Source: Rhodoluna lacicola
GTDB taxonomy: Bacteria; Actinomycetota; Actinomycetes; Actinomycetales; Microbacteriaceae
Assembly: GCF_000699505.1 (NCBI RefSeq)
Contig: NZ_CP007490.1
Span: 1,240,001 to 1,304,000 of the forward strand
Reading direction: 5' to 3'
DNA: 64,000 nt
The stretch's first letter is position 1. Every line of letters starts with the position of its first letter. The notes under the pieces were generated by a model. It did no database searches. It was not told where the DNA came from and saw nothing but the letters and a program-made list of their open reading frames with translations. Of this stretch, positions 27,991 through 36,133 are shown piece by piece. The position numbers and the translations under genes are program-made.

Positions 27991-29082
27991 CTAAGGTACA
28001 AGCGTGTAGTTGACCAGACGTGCTTTGGTGCCCGTGGTCTTTGACTGCTTACCTGCATAGGTGATGGTCAAGTACGGGTAGAGCGTCTTGGCATAGGTAC
28101 ACGCAGCCTTGGCGCGACTGGTTGCCAACTTCAATTGCTGAGCACTCTTGGCAAATCCGGTGACATCGCCCACGCAGTGCAAGCGCTGATAACCCGGATT
28201 GGTCACCATGATGCCCTTGATGCGCAACTTCATGATTGTTGTTGGTGAAATCGCTGTGGCCGCATAGCCACCAATTTTTGACAGCACCTTGGCGCTAGTT
28301 TGAGCAACCAATACCGGGTTTGGGTTGGCCGCGATGTAATTGACGGTCACATTGTTGTAGCTGGCTTTGACCTGCATGGTGATGTACCAACCAACATCGG
28401 TGACAGGAAGTACGTATGAATTTGAAACCACCGATGGAATCTCCAGGCAACCAACCGGAACCGTGGTTCGCACTACCCCGCCAGAAGTTGCAGTGATTGG
28501 ATCGGTGCAGCGGTACCAGCTATAAACCAAAGTTGCCTCTGCGCGATTAACGCTGGCAGTAGCAATTACGGTGTTGCCTTGGCGCCAAGAGTTTCGAGTG
28601 ACATCAGCAGATACCGCAAACGGTGGCAACGGAGTCAGATCGTTAACCAGCAAGCCATTCCAAAGTGAACCAGCTGCACCAAATCCGGTGGCGGGTGAGT
28701 AGAAATTAACCTTGGCCCCGGCCGCAATAGAGGCAAAAGGTGTGGTGCCCAAAGTTGGAGCGTTGCCCCTAAAAGTCACCTCACTCAAGTTCGCACTATT
28801 AGCAAAAGCTAGGTCGCCAAGGGTGGTAAACGATGCCGGAAACTTGACCGATGTCACACCGGAGTCCTTGAAAACATTTGCTGCCACCGCAGTGACTCCT
28901 GCCGGGATTTCCACCTGACCAACGCACAAGGTGCTGCTGGTAACTACGCTGTCAGTAACCGTGAAGGTGCCGCTGGTTGAACAATTAACTGTGACCACCG
29001 CAGCATTTGCTGCCAAGGGTGATGCAAGGGCTGAACTAATGGCAAGAACAAAAGCGAGAGCTGCGGCAGTTAGAGACTTCAT
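27991..29082 (-). CDS. Secreted leucine-rich-repeat (BspA-like) protein with OmpA-like tail
   Basis: A 363-residue exported protein. Residues 1-28 are a signal peptide ending ASPLAANA. Residues about 60-110 hold BspA-type leucine-rich repeats (GVTSVKFPASFTTLGDLAFANSA, then LSEVTFRGNAP). An Ig-like or PKD-like middle follows (YSWYRC). The C-terminal 90 residues (GYQRLHCVG, then LATSRAKAACTYAKTLYP) resemble the OmpA-like region seen at the ends of actinobacterial surface proteins. No sortase motif is present. The role is probably surface attachment; this is inference. A TAGCCT box sits six bases before the ATG. Confidence 0.8.
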   Translation of the reverse strand: MKSLTAAALAFVLAISSALASPLAANAAVVTVNCSTSGTFTVTDSVVTSSTLCVGQVEIPAGVTAVAANVFKDSGVTSVKFPASFTTLGDLAFANSANLSEVTFRGNAPTLGTTPFASIAAGAKVNFYSPATGFGAAGSLWNGLLVNDLTPLPPFAVSADVTRNSWRQGNTVIATASVNRAEATLVYSWYRCTDPITATSGGVVRTTVPVGCLEIPSVVSNSYVLPVTDVGWYITMQVKASYNNVTVNYIAANPNPVLVAQTSAKVLSKIGGYAATAISPTTIMKLRIKGIMVTNPGYQRLHCVGDVTGFAKSAQQLKLATSRAKAACTYAKTLYPYLTITYAGKQSKTTGTKARLVNYTLVP

Positions 29083-29094
29083 GCTTTCAGGCTA
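29080..29094 (-). promoter_or_regulatory. Leaderless -10 element of LRR protein gene
   Basis: TAGCCT (29089-29094), six bases, ATG (29080-29082). Confidence 0.5.
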
Positions 29095-29098
29095 TCGG

Positions 29099-29524
29099 CT
29101 ACTTGCCTAAATCTTTGCCCAAATCTTTCCTGAGCCGCTGTAGCTCGGCATCTTGATGCGACAGGTGCTGCTGCAACTGCTGCACCTCGTGCAGCAAGGC
29201 GGTGGCATCTTTATAGGTTGCCTCTGCACGCATTTCAGCACGTGCGGTTTGTTGATTCTGACCAACAATAATCACCGATACCAAAACCAACTGCAAAAAG
29301 GTCTGAGCAATCCAGTCCACGATCACGCGAACGTCGCCAGTGGAAATTGCCGAAGGCAAACTGATCAAAGCCAGGGCCGCAAAAGCGTAGGCCGCCCACA
29401 TGGTGCCCACCTTGGTGGTGATCCAGGCACCCAACCGATTATTGAAACCAGCGATTGCCTTGGAGGCTGGCTGGTGCTCACGGGTTTTGGTGTGTGGATG
29501 TTGCTGATATTGGTATTTGGCCAT
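29099..29524 (-). CDS. Small two-helix membrane protein with coiled-coil tail
   Basis: A 141-residue protein with two membrane segments (about 44-62, TMWAAYAFAALALISLPSA, and 72-90, QTFLQLVLVSVIIVG), followed by a helical coiled-coil tail of about 50 residues rich in Gln, Glu and Leu. Similar small proteins of unknown role are frequent in actinobacteria. The family is not one I can name. The last residues repeat the unit KDLGKDLGK. A TACATT box lies six bases before the ATG. Confidence 0.75.
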   Translation of the reverse strand: MAKYQYQQHPHTKTREHQPASKAIAGFNNRLGAWITTKVGTMWAAYAFAALALISLPSAISTGDVRVIVDWIAQTFLQLVLVSVIIVGQNQQTARAEMRAEATYKDATALLHEVQQLQQHLSHQDAELQRLRKDLGKDLGK

Positions 29525-29536
29525 GGCTTAAATGTA
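29522..29536 (-). promoter_or_regulatory. Leaderless -10 element of the 141-residue gene
   Basis: TACATT (29531-29536), six bases, ATG (29522-29524). It abuts the terminator hairpin of the upstream surface gene. Confidence 0.5.
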
Positions 29537-29570
29537 GAACACCCGCCGGCCTTTCGACCGACGGGTGTTC
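29537..29570 (-). terminator. Terminator of first surface protein gene
   Basis: Perfect 9-bp arms 29537-29545 and 29562-29570, with further CGG/CCG pairing inside. It lies 17 bp after the stop codon; the T-run is short. Confidence 0.65.
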
Positions 29571-29581
29571 GTACTAATTGC

Positions 29582-29806
29582 GGACTATTACTTTACGGTA
29601 ATGGTCTTGGTGGTTACTAGCTTGCCACCAACGAATACGGTTACCTTGTGCTTGCCCTTAGGCGCCTTCAAAGCAACAGTCTTCTTAGCAGCAGTTCCAG
29701 TGAAGCTGCTGAAGAACTTTCCAGCAACCTTCACAACAACCTTCTTCGCAGCAGCGTTAGTAGCTGATACGTAGAACTTGCCAGTTGAACCTGAAACAGC
29801 AGCAGT
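29582..29806. repeat. 225-bp direct repeat, copy 1
   Basis: This segment, the 3' end of the first surface gene plus its stop flank, is identical by eye to 33298-33522, 3,716 bp away in the same orientation. Sequence divergence begins sharply on both sides, which suggests recent duplication or gene conversion. Confidence 0.9.
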
Positions 29807-32239
29807 TGCAGCAGGAGCTGTTACTGGAGCGGCACCGATGATGATTGATGCAGTAGCAACTACGTCATCAACAACTGTGTCTGCAGCGATTAGGTCTGCA
29901 CCGCCGTATGTGAACTTCACAGTTGCTGTTCCTGAATCAGCAGCGCCGAGAAGAACGCTGAACGAAACAGCACCATCTGCATCAGTTCCCTTAGCAATTG
30001 TTGTTGTTACGTAGCCTGGACCGGTGTAGACAACAGAGATTGAATCTGCATCAAGTGTGTTAACCAATGAGCCATATGCATCCTTTAGAACACCAGTAAC
30101 CTTCAGGGTCTGACCCGGAAGGATAGATGTTGGTGCAGTGATGGTCCATGAGTAACCGCCAGTAGCAACTGCTGCAACTGTGATTGTTGCTGTAGCGCTT
30201 CCCGATCCTGAGGTAGCAGTGATTGTTGTCTTACCCACAGTGTTAGTCATAATTCCGATTGCAGGTAGTACACCATTCTCATTTGCAGTTACGGTCAAAG
30301 AATCAAGACCTGCGACATTGTTCGAAATAAACAGCACGCCCTTGGCCGAGAAAGTTACCTTTGCACCGGCAACCGCGGCGCCAGTTGGGCCAGTCACGAC
30401 CGAACCCGAAGCAATAGTTGTGGTACCAACTTGGATAGTCTTGTTTTGAAGAATATCAAAATTGCCAGGCTTCAAAGTCGCGCTAGCCGCAGCCGGAGTA
30501 GCTGAGCCAAGTGCACCCAAAGTGATTGTTGATCCAGTTGTTACAGCACCCACTGAAACAGTGTGTGATTCGGTAACGCCAGAGACATCAGTGTAAGTCA
30601 CACCATTTGTGCCAAGCTTCTGAATCTGAGCAGTCACTGCATAGCCTGCGTTGTTGTCAGCAGTGCTGTTGTCCTTTACAGACACACTCATCTTTCCGTC
30701 AACTAAAGCAATTGGCGATGTGATTGACGCGTTTCCTGCGTTGGTTACTGTTGCGCGGTATGTTCCGACCGGAGTCATTCCAAACTGGTCAACGAGCACA
30801 AAAGGAAGTGACAAAGTGCCACCCTTTGCAACACGAGAGACAGCAGCCGCGTTTCCAGACTTGTCTTCATTAACAAGTTTTACAGCAAGGCTGTCTTCAC
30901 CTGTTAGAAGGAAACCGCCCGAGGCAACAGTGCTTGATGCTGGAACGGTTGTAAGCGCGCCACCAGAGGCAATGTAAGAGCCAAATACTCGCAATGTGTT
31001 GTTGTTCTTTAGACCAGTGTATGAAATCGGCAATGCAGCGTTTCCATCTTTGTCAGTAGTTACATCGACAGTAATTGACTGTCGAGTTAGAGTGCTCGAA
31101 TTTGTCAAAGTCTTACCACCAGCGGTTACGCTAGCCCCGGCGTCCAATGAATCAACGCCATCTTCAACAACGGTGAATGACACTTTCTGACCTGACTTTA
31201 GCTTTGTTGCTGCAACGGTTGTCACGTCAAATTCTGCAGTGATAGTTCCTGCACCTGCACGAACTACCTGAGTAGTTGTACCTGGGGCCGCTGAGTCAGT
31301 TGCACGGTACTGAGCACCTGAAACTGAAAGAGCAGAGGTTGCAGTGATGTTTGTCGCTGAGCTTGATGTACCTGATCCAGCGGATACAGAGTCTGTTCCG
31401 TCAACAACGCCGGTAGCACCATAGATCTTTCCAGTTACTGCGTTTTCAGCAGTTGCCTGGAATGCCTTATCAGTAGTGTTCCATCGAACAGCGGTTTCTG
31501 CCTGAGCAACACCGTTGTATAGGAACTTCACACCGATTTTTGATGCGTCTACTGGAGCACCATTAGCCTGTAGGCGAAGCTGCTCAACATTGATTCCATT
31601 ATTCAAAGCAACAACAGCTGTTACAGCAGACCCTGTGGTGATTGAACTAAGGGTTGGAGTGGCAGTAATGGTGCTTGGCTTGTGGAAAGTAATTGAAACT
31701 GGGGTTCCAGTCAATTCACCAGCGGTAATTAGGTTGTCTGTTACACCATTGTCGATGAATGGAGTAATTTTTAGTGTTGTGGTGTCAGTCACGGCGGCAC
31801 CCAATCCGAATGCAACCTGAGTGTACTGGCCAGCTACATAAGCAACCGGAATTACAGCAGCGACCTTTGCATTGTTATCCACTACAGGAATTGTGCTAGC
31901 CGCGTAGGTGTCTACCGCTGCAACAGAAGCGGCAGTGTACGAGCCGGCGGCACCAGTTGCGGTAAGGCTAACTGTTGAACGTGAAGTTGCAACTAGGTTG
32001 GCAGCTGTGGCGCCTTCAACCTTGAACTTCAGCTTGTCACCACTAGTACCACCAGTTAGAGATGAGGCTAGGGTGAAATACTCCCCTAGAACACCATTCT
32101 GAGTTGTACCTGAAGTACCGAACGCTGTGTCCAGTGAGATCGCGGTTGCCGCTGAAGCTGGAGTACCAGCAAACAGGGTTGAACCGAGAGCTACTACTGC
32201 ACCAAGCGCCAAGCCCTTGCGGGTTAGGTTCTTAGACAT
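29588..32239 (-). CDS. Large secreted surface protein 1 (S-layer-like), paralogue of 33304-35916
   Basis: An 883-residue exported protein from ATG 32239 (behind AAAGAGA); upstream codons are unlikely to be translated. It starts MSKNLTRKGLALGAVVALGS and has a signal peptide cut near residue 30. The rest is Ala/Thr/Ser/Val-rich beta-strand sequence with Ig-like modules (for example AGAKVTFSAKGV near 670 and GSATATITV). The last 70 residues (GKFYVSATNAAAKK ... VTTKTITVK) are shared with its paralogue. Cys and sortase signals are absent. It is probably an abundant array-forming or adhesin protein, but the function is not proven. Confidence 0.85.
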   Translation of the reverse strand: MSKNLTRKGLALGAVVALGSTLFAGTPASAATAISLDTAFGTSGTTQNGVLGEYFTLASSLTGGTSGDKLKFKVEGATAANLVATSRSTVSLTATGAAGSYTAASVAAVDTYAASTIPVVDNNAKVAAVIPVAYVAGQYTQVAFGLGAAVTDTTTLKITPFIDNGVTDNLITAGELTGTPVSITFHKPSTITATPTLSSITTGSAVTAVVALNNGINVEQLRLQANGAPVDASKIGVKFLYNGVAQAETAVRWNTTDKAFQATAENAVTGKIYGATGVVDGTDSVSAGSGTSSSATNITATSALSVSGAQYRATDSAAPGTTTQVVRAGAGTITAEFDVTTVAATKLKSGQKVSFTVVEDGVDSLDAGASVTAGGKTLTNSSTLTRQSITVDVTTDKDGNAALPISYTGLKNNNTLRVFGSYIASGGALTTVPASSTVASGGFLLTGEDSLAVKLVNEDKSGNAAAVSRVAKGGTLSLPFVLVDQFGMTPVGTYRATVTNAGNASITSPIALVDGKMSVSVKDNSTADNNAGYAVTAQIQKLGTNGVTYTDVSGVTESHTVSVGAVTTGSTITLGALGSATPAAASATLKPGNFDILQNKTIQVGTTTIASGSVVTGPTGAAVAGAKVTFSAKGVLFISNNVAGLDSLTVTANENGVLPAIGIMTNTVGKTTITATSGSGSATATITVAAVATGGYSWTITAPTSILPGQTLKVTGVLKDAYGSLVNTLDADSISVVYTGPGYVTTTIAKGTDADGAVSFSVLLGAADSGTATVKFTYGGADLIAADTVVDDVVATASIIIGAAPVTAPAATAAVSGSTGKFYVSATNAAAKKVVVKVAGKFFSSFTGTAAKKTVALKAPKGKHKVTVFVGGKLVTTKTITVK

Positions 32240-32255
32240 GTATGTCTCTTTCTTT
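32214..32255. repeat. 42-bp shared start region, copy 1
   Basis: This stretch spanning the start codon, ribosome site and first codons of surface gene 1 matches 35891-35932 exactly. It shows that both ends of the paralogues are conserved while the middles differ. Confidence 0.85.
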
Positions 32256-32344
32256 CTTGGTTTATTGCCCGATCTCCAGGATGGAGTTCGGATTGGAAAT
32301 CTCAATACCGGCCAACCAAGCAGGCGGGCATAAAAGACCTCACA

Positions 32345-32360
32345 CTCTAGATAACTAGAG
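32345..32360. promoter_or_regulatory. Palindrome upstream of surface gene 1
   Basis: ctctag (32345-32350) and ctagag (32355-32360) form a perfect 6-bp inverted repeat with a 4-base spacer in the 254-bp gap between two divergent genes. It may be an operator or an early-leader hairpin. Confidence 0.4.
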
Positions 32361-32416
32361 GGATTGCCTTTACTTACGGCCCTGACACCACCTCTGACTG
32401 GACTTGTCGTTTTAGT

Positions 32417-32424
32417 GTCCGGAC
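32417..32424. promoter_or_regulatory. GTCCGGAC palindrome between LuxR gene and surface gene 1
   Basis: A perfect 8-bp palindrome in the divergent intergenic region. The same 8-mer lies upstream of the paralogue (36039-36046) with a near copy one 21-bp step away, so it is a candidate binding site of a shared regulator. Confidence 0.5.
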
Positions 32425-32493
32425 ATTCACATTTGTTTGTCACTGGCCAGACTTACCCTGTAGGGGTAGCACTATGTACTTGGGGGTATAAAA

Positions 32494-33240
32494 ATGACGC
32501 TTACCTATGGGGATGGGAAAGTAGCCTTAGGCAGCATTGAAACAATGCTTGATGTGCTGGTAAAAAGCGAAAGCATCGCGGACTTCTGCCGCGCCATCGT
32601 GCATTCAGAATTGACCCAAGACTCGGTACAGGGTTGCCACTTTTATTCTCTGGACTCGGAGTCGCACCTAAAACCAGTCTCGGGATACGGTCGAACATAT
32701 CTAGATAGTGAGGTCGCACTTAGTGCGTGGGATGATGACCCGATTGCAGAGTGTATTAGGAAAAAAGAATTTGAATTCCTAGCACCGACAAAGTCCCCCA
32801 ATAGAGGTGTTCTGGCAATTCCTTTATTAAAGGACTCGATTCCCGTTGGTGCCCTGGCCTTAGTCCTGGACCCCGGCGTAAAAGGCATGCCAATTCACGA
32901 AACCCTGATACCCATTCTTAGCAAGCTTGGAACATACTGTCTCACAGCGTTTGCAGCTTCTACCGGACGCTCTACTGGAAGCTATTCATCGTCTAACCGT
33001 GAAGCTAATGGCGAAGATCTAACCTCACGCCAAGTAAAGATTCTTGAGCTTATGTCTGAGGGCATGGTGAACGTAGAAATTGCTCGTGAACTAATGCTTT
33101 CTGAAAGCACAATTCGCCAAGAGACTGTGCGAATTTATCGGGCACTTGGAGTTCCAAATCGTGGCGAAGCTGCAAAGAAAGGGCGGGCCCTTGGCCTCAT
33201 AAAGCGCCCCCCCCCCCCGCTTAGATCAACTCCTGAATGA
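32494..33240 (+). CDS. GAF-like/LuxR-type transcriptional regulator with poly-C tract near its end
   Basis: A 248-residue cytosolic regulator. Residues 1-155 look like a GAF-type sensor domain (RGVLAIPLLKDSIPVGALAL near 104-123). Residues 175-232 are a LuxR HTH: LTSRQVKILELMSEG, VNVEIARELMLSESTIRQ and VRIYRALGV. It has no receiver domain. The codons for the last residues lie in a run of 12 C (33207-33218): the present length gives the end RPPPPLRSTPE, 11 C gives RPPPRLDQLLNEIV, and 13 C gives RPPPPA. It sits between and against two surface genes and is probably their regulator. It starts at ATG behind GGGGG. Confidence 0.85.
   Translation: MTLTYGDGKVALGSIETMLDVLVKSESIADFCRAIVHSELTQDSVQGCHFYSLDSESHLKPVSGYGRTYLDSEVALSAWDDDPIAECIRKKEFEFLAPTKSPNRGVLAIPLLKDSIPVGALALVLDPGVKGMPIHETLIPILSKLGTYCLTAFAASTGRSTGSYSSSNREANGEDLTSRQVKILELMSEGMVNVEIARELMLSESTIRQETVRIYRALGVPNRGEAAKKGRALGLIKRPPPPLRSTPE
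33207..33218 (+). repeat. Homopolymer of 12 C in the LuxR-type gene
   Basis: A 12-C run, by far the longest homopolymer noticed in the window, within the last 12 codons of the regulator. Runs of this length are prone to slipped-strand mispairing. Sequencing error in the count is also possible. Confidence 0.85.
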
Positions 33241-33252
33241 AATTGTTTAGTG

Positions 33253-33284
33253 AAAATCCCCCTGGCCGAAGCCAGGGGGATTTT
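33253..33284. terminator. Bidirectional terminator between regulator and surface gene 2
   Basis: Perfect 14-bp arms 33253-33266 and 33271-33284, a CGAA/TTCG tetraloop and T or A runs on both sides. It serves two convergent genes. Confidence 0.9.
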
Positions 33285-33297
33285 CGTTATAACCGAA

Positions 33298-33522
33298 GGA
33301 CTATTACTTTACGGTAATGGTCTTGGTGGTTACTAGCTTGCCACCAACGAATACGGTTACCTTGTGCTTGCCCTTAGGCGCCTTCAAAGCAACAGTCTTC
33401 TTAGCAGCAGTTCCAGTGAAGCTGCTGAAGAACTTTCCAGCAACCTTCACAACAACCTTCTTCGCAGCAGCGTTAGTAGCTGATACGTAGAACTTGCCAG
33501 TTGAACCTGAAACAGCAGCAGT
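33298..33522. repeat. 225-bp direct repeat, copy 2
   Basis: Identical by eye to 29582-29806; covers the 3' end of surface gene 2 and its flank. Recombination with copy 1 would excise 3.7 kb containing surface gene 1 and the regulator and leave gene 2 whole. Confidence 0.9.
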
Positions 33523-35916
33523 AGCTGAAGCAACAGCTGCAGCACCGATAACAACGGTTGCAGTTACTGTCTTCTTTTCGATTGTTGCTGTTGTTCCATC
33601 AGCATCGTAAGTGAAGGTGATTGTTGCCGAACCTTCATCTGCAGCACCTAGTAGAACGCGGAAAGTCGACTGACCATCTGCATCTAGGGTCTGGGTGATT
33701 GCTGATGTTGTAAAGCCTGGGCCTGAGTAGGTCAAGCTTGTTGTTGGGCTTGTTGCACTTGTGTTAGGAACTGCAACTGGGTTGCCGTACTTGTCTACAA
33801 GAGTTGCCTTCACGGTCAATGTGCGGCCAGGAACGATAGTTGCCGGAGCATCAATCTTCAGAACGCTACCAGTGTCAGCAGCAGCAGCAGCAAACACTAC
33901 AGTGATGGTCGCGCTAGCTGACCCTGAGGTTACAGTGATGGTCTGCTTGCCAGCCTTGTTCGAGGTGACGTTTGCGGCCCATGCGCCTGATGCATCAGTT
34001 GCAACAGTTAGCGAGTTAGCTGCGTAAACGCTGCCAGAGTAGAACTGAAGTCCAGCACCTGAAAGGGTAACTGGTGCTCCAGCAATTGCTACAGCGGCCT
34101 GAGTTGCAGAAGATGCTGTAGTTACAGTTCCAGCAAGTGCCTGGTTGTTTGTAACAGTAGGTGCAGTCTCTACAATCTTGCGAGTGTCAGCGTTCTTCAC
34201 ATCGTTCAAGCTCAGTGCAACAGGGCCTGCAACTTCGTAGACCTTGGTGGTTGAGTTCTGAGTACCAGTTGAAGAAGTTACAACACCAGCCACAAGTGCT
34301 GTTGCATCAACGATCTTTACAGTGAAAGGAACAGCAGTAACAACAGTTGTTCCGTACTGTGAACCTGATAGACGCTCTTGTACCTTTAGGTCGTAAACGT
34401 TGGTTCCGTTACCGGTTCCATTCTCTACTAGGGAAATTGTTGCTTTGCCGCCAACTAGAGCAACGTTGCTGTTTGATCCAGCAGCAGTTGCAGCAGTAGT
34501 TGCCTGGTTTGAGCTGGTTAGAGTTGCTGTCACGTCGTACTTGTCTGCAGGTGCTCCACCGAACTGGTCGTAAACAGCAACCGCTACACTTGCGGTGCCA
34601 TTATCAGCCACAGATGCAACTGATGCCTGGCTGTTAACCGAAGCAGTGTATGTTGCAGCACGCTGGGTAACAACAACCTGAGAGGCAGTCAAGTTCTCAG
34701 TTGTGAATGAGACGGTGACTGTTTCACCGGCGGCATATCCGACAGTGGTGAGGTTTACAACTGCTTCACCGGAAGCGTTAGTAGTCAAAGCAAGCTTTGC
34801 TACTGAGCCCTGCCCAGGCAATGCCGAAGCGCTGCTGTAGCTAGTGCCATTTACGGTCAATGTTTTAGCAGGAGCGGTTGTTGTCAATGAAGCGTTAGTA
34901 GAGATAACGGCTGTAACTGCCTGGTTTGCAACAACAGCAGGAGTTGTAGCGCCATCCTTAACTACTGCTTTCACTGCAAATGATGAGTTCAAAAGCGAGT
35001 CAGCAGTTCCAGCACCTGTGTCTTTTGCTGTTGTGCTAACAGAAGCAGAAGCCACGATGGTCGCAGCCTTACGAGCAACAACTGTGGCGGTCGCTGCAGA
35101 TGCAATTGTTGATGCTGCATCTGTAGCTGCTAGACCGGTGACCTTGTAAAGAGGCTGAACCTTAACTGCAGAGTCCTTTGCTAGGGCGTTTACTGCCGCA
35201 GTAGTGAACTTGAAGTAATCAGTTGCAGACCATGCTGAGTTAAAACGAACAACACTTGAGGTTGTGTTAGCAGCCAAAGCTGTTCCGTCGCCCTTGGTGA
35301 AGTATGCACCTACGTTGGCGGCAGGAAGCTGCTCGTTGTTGATGTCGTTGAACTTCACGGTTGCAGAAACAGTTGTGTCACCTTCAACAGGTGCAGTGAT
35401 TGCTGTGGTTGCAGTGACGTCAGCGGCCTTCACGAAAGTTACAGTGCGTGTCTCTGAAGCGAACTCGCCTGAATCGATTAGGTCATTGCCGTTGTCGTCT
35501 AGCCATGACTGCACTGAAAAGTTGCCAGCAGCGGTCGCCGCAACGGAAAGTGTGATTGCTGCAGAAGCTGCGGTAGCACCTGAACCTTCAATAACAACAG
35601 ATGCAGTTGAAGAAGTCTGGCTACCGGTACCTGCCGAGAAGGTCTGGCCAGTCTGGGTTGCACCAGTGGTGTAAGCGATAGAGCTGTTGTTGGTCACCTT
35701 TGTCTTCAAACGAGCATAGCTCGATGAAGGGATAAGTGAACCAGTAGCTGCAGTCAAGGTGAATGTTTCACCTGAGATTAGCGAGTAAGAAGTACCAGCT
35801 GATGGGGTAAGAGTCACTTCGTTCGCCGCTAGAGCTGGAGTACCAGCAATTACGGTCGAGCCAAGAGCAATTACTGCACCAAAAACTAGACCCTTGCGGG
35901 TTAGGTTCTTAGACAT
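33304..35916 (-). CDS. Large secreted surface protein 2 (S-layer-like), paralogue of 29588-32239
   Basis: An 870-residue exported protein from ATG 35916, with the shared leader MSKNLTRKGLVFGAVIALGS and signal cut near residue 30. Ala, Thr, Val and Ser dominate; Cys is essentially absent; the body consists of beta-rich Ig-like stretches (KTVTATVVIG, GSASATITVVF). The final 70 residues match the paralogue exactly, and their codons are identical as well. The divergent middle suggests different exposed surfaces on the same anchoring ends. It is transcribed toward the shared terminator at 33253-33284. Confidence 0.85.
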   Translation of the reverse strand: MSKNLTRKGLVFGAVIALGSTVIAGTPALAANEVTLTPSAGTSYSLISGETFTLTAATGSLIPSSSYARLKTKVTNNSSIAYTTGATQTGQTFSAGTGSQTSSTASVVIEGSGATAASAAITLSVAATAAGNFSVQSWLDDNGNDLIDSGEFASETRTVTFVKAADVTATTAITAPVEGDTTVSATVKFNDINNEQLPAANVGAYFTKGDGTALAANTTSSVVRFNSAWSATDYFKFTTAAVNALAKDSAVKVQPLYKVTGLAATDAASTIASAATATVVARKAATIVASASVSTTAKDTGAGTADSLLNSSFAVKAVVKDGATTPAVVANQAVTAVISTNASLTTTAPAKTLTVNGTSYSSASALPGQGSVAKLALTTNASGEAVVNLTTVGYAAGETVTVSFTTENLTASQVVVTQRAATYTASVNSQASVASVADNGTASVAVAVYDQFGGAPADKYDVTATLTSSNQATTAATAAGSNSNVALVGGKATISLVENGTGNGTNVYDLKVQERLSGSQYGTTVVTAVPFTVKIVDATALVAGVVTSSTGTQNSTTKVYEVAGPVALSLNDVKNADTRKIVETAPTVTNNQALAGTVTTASSATQAAVAIAGAPVTLSGAGLQFYSGSVYAANSLTVATDASGAWAANVTSNKAGKQTITVTSGSASATITVVFAAAAADTGSVLKIDAPATIVPGRTLTVKATLVDKYGNPVAVPNTSATSPTTSLTYSGPGFTTSAITQTLDADGQSTFRVLLGAADEGSATITFTYDADGTTATIEKKTVTATVVIGAAAVASATAAVSGSTGKFYVSATNAAAKKVVVKVAGKFFSSFTGTAAKKTVALKAPKGKHKVTVFVGGKLVTTKTITVK

Positions 35917-35932
35917 GTATGTCTCTTTCTTT
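35891..35932. repeat. 42-bp shared start region, copy 2
   Basis: Identical to 32214-32255; covers the start codon, ribosome site and first codons of surface gene 2. Confidence 0.85.
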
Positions 35933-36038
35933 TCTTGGTTAGTAAGCCTTTTGCGGGGCAAAAGACTGAGAATCCTGACGCGCCAAGCAACCAAGCAGGA
36001 TGGCGTGAGGGGTTCCTCGTTAAAGGTACCGGAGAAAT

Positions 36039-36067
36039 GTCCGGACTATTACGGTATTTGTCCGGAT
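36039..36067. promoter_or_regulatory. Tandem GTCCGGA(C/T) sites upstream of surface gene 2
   Basis: GTCCGGAC at 36039-36046 and GTCCGGAT at 36060-36067, starts 21 bp apart (two helical turns). The element lies about 125 bp upstream of the start codon and shares its core with the site upstream of surface gene 1. Confidence 0.5.
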
Positions 36068-36093
36068 ATATTGAAAAAGTCGCAAAATAAAAA

Positions 36094-36109
36094 CCGCCAT
36101 TTCTGGCGG
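36094..36109 (-). terminator. Terminator of sigma-factor gene
   Basis: ccgcca (36094-36099) pairs with tggcgg (36104-36109), followed on the minus strand by TTTTTATTTT. An A/T run on the other side may make it work both ways. It lies 25 bp after the stop. Confidence 0.8.
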
Positions 36110-36133
36110 CTTTTTGAAGGATTTAGGGATCGA

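Noticed and set aside
32240-32443. N-terminal extension of surface protein 1 to codon 32443 (and of protein 2 to 35994)
   Set aside because: The shared ribosome site and signal peptide begin at 32239 and 35916; the upstream codons contain promoter-like sequence and no signal peptide.
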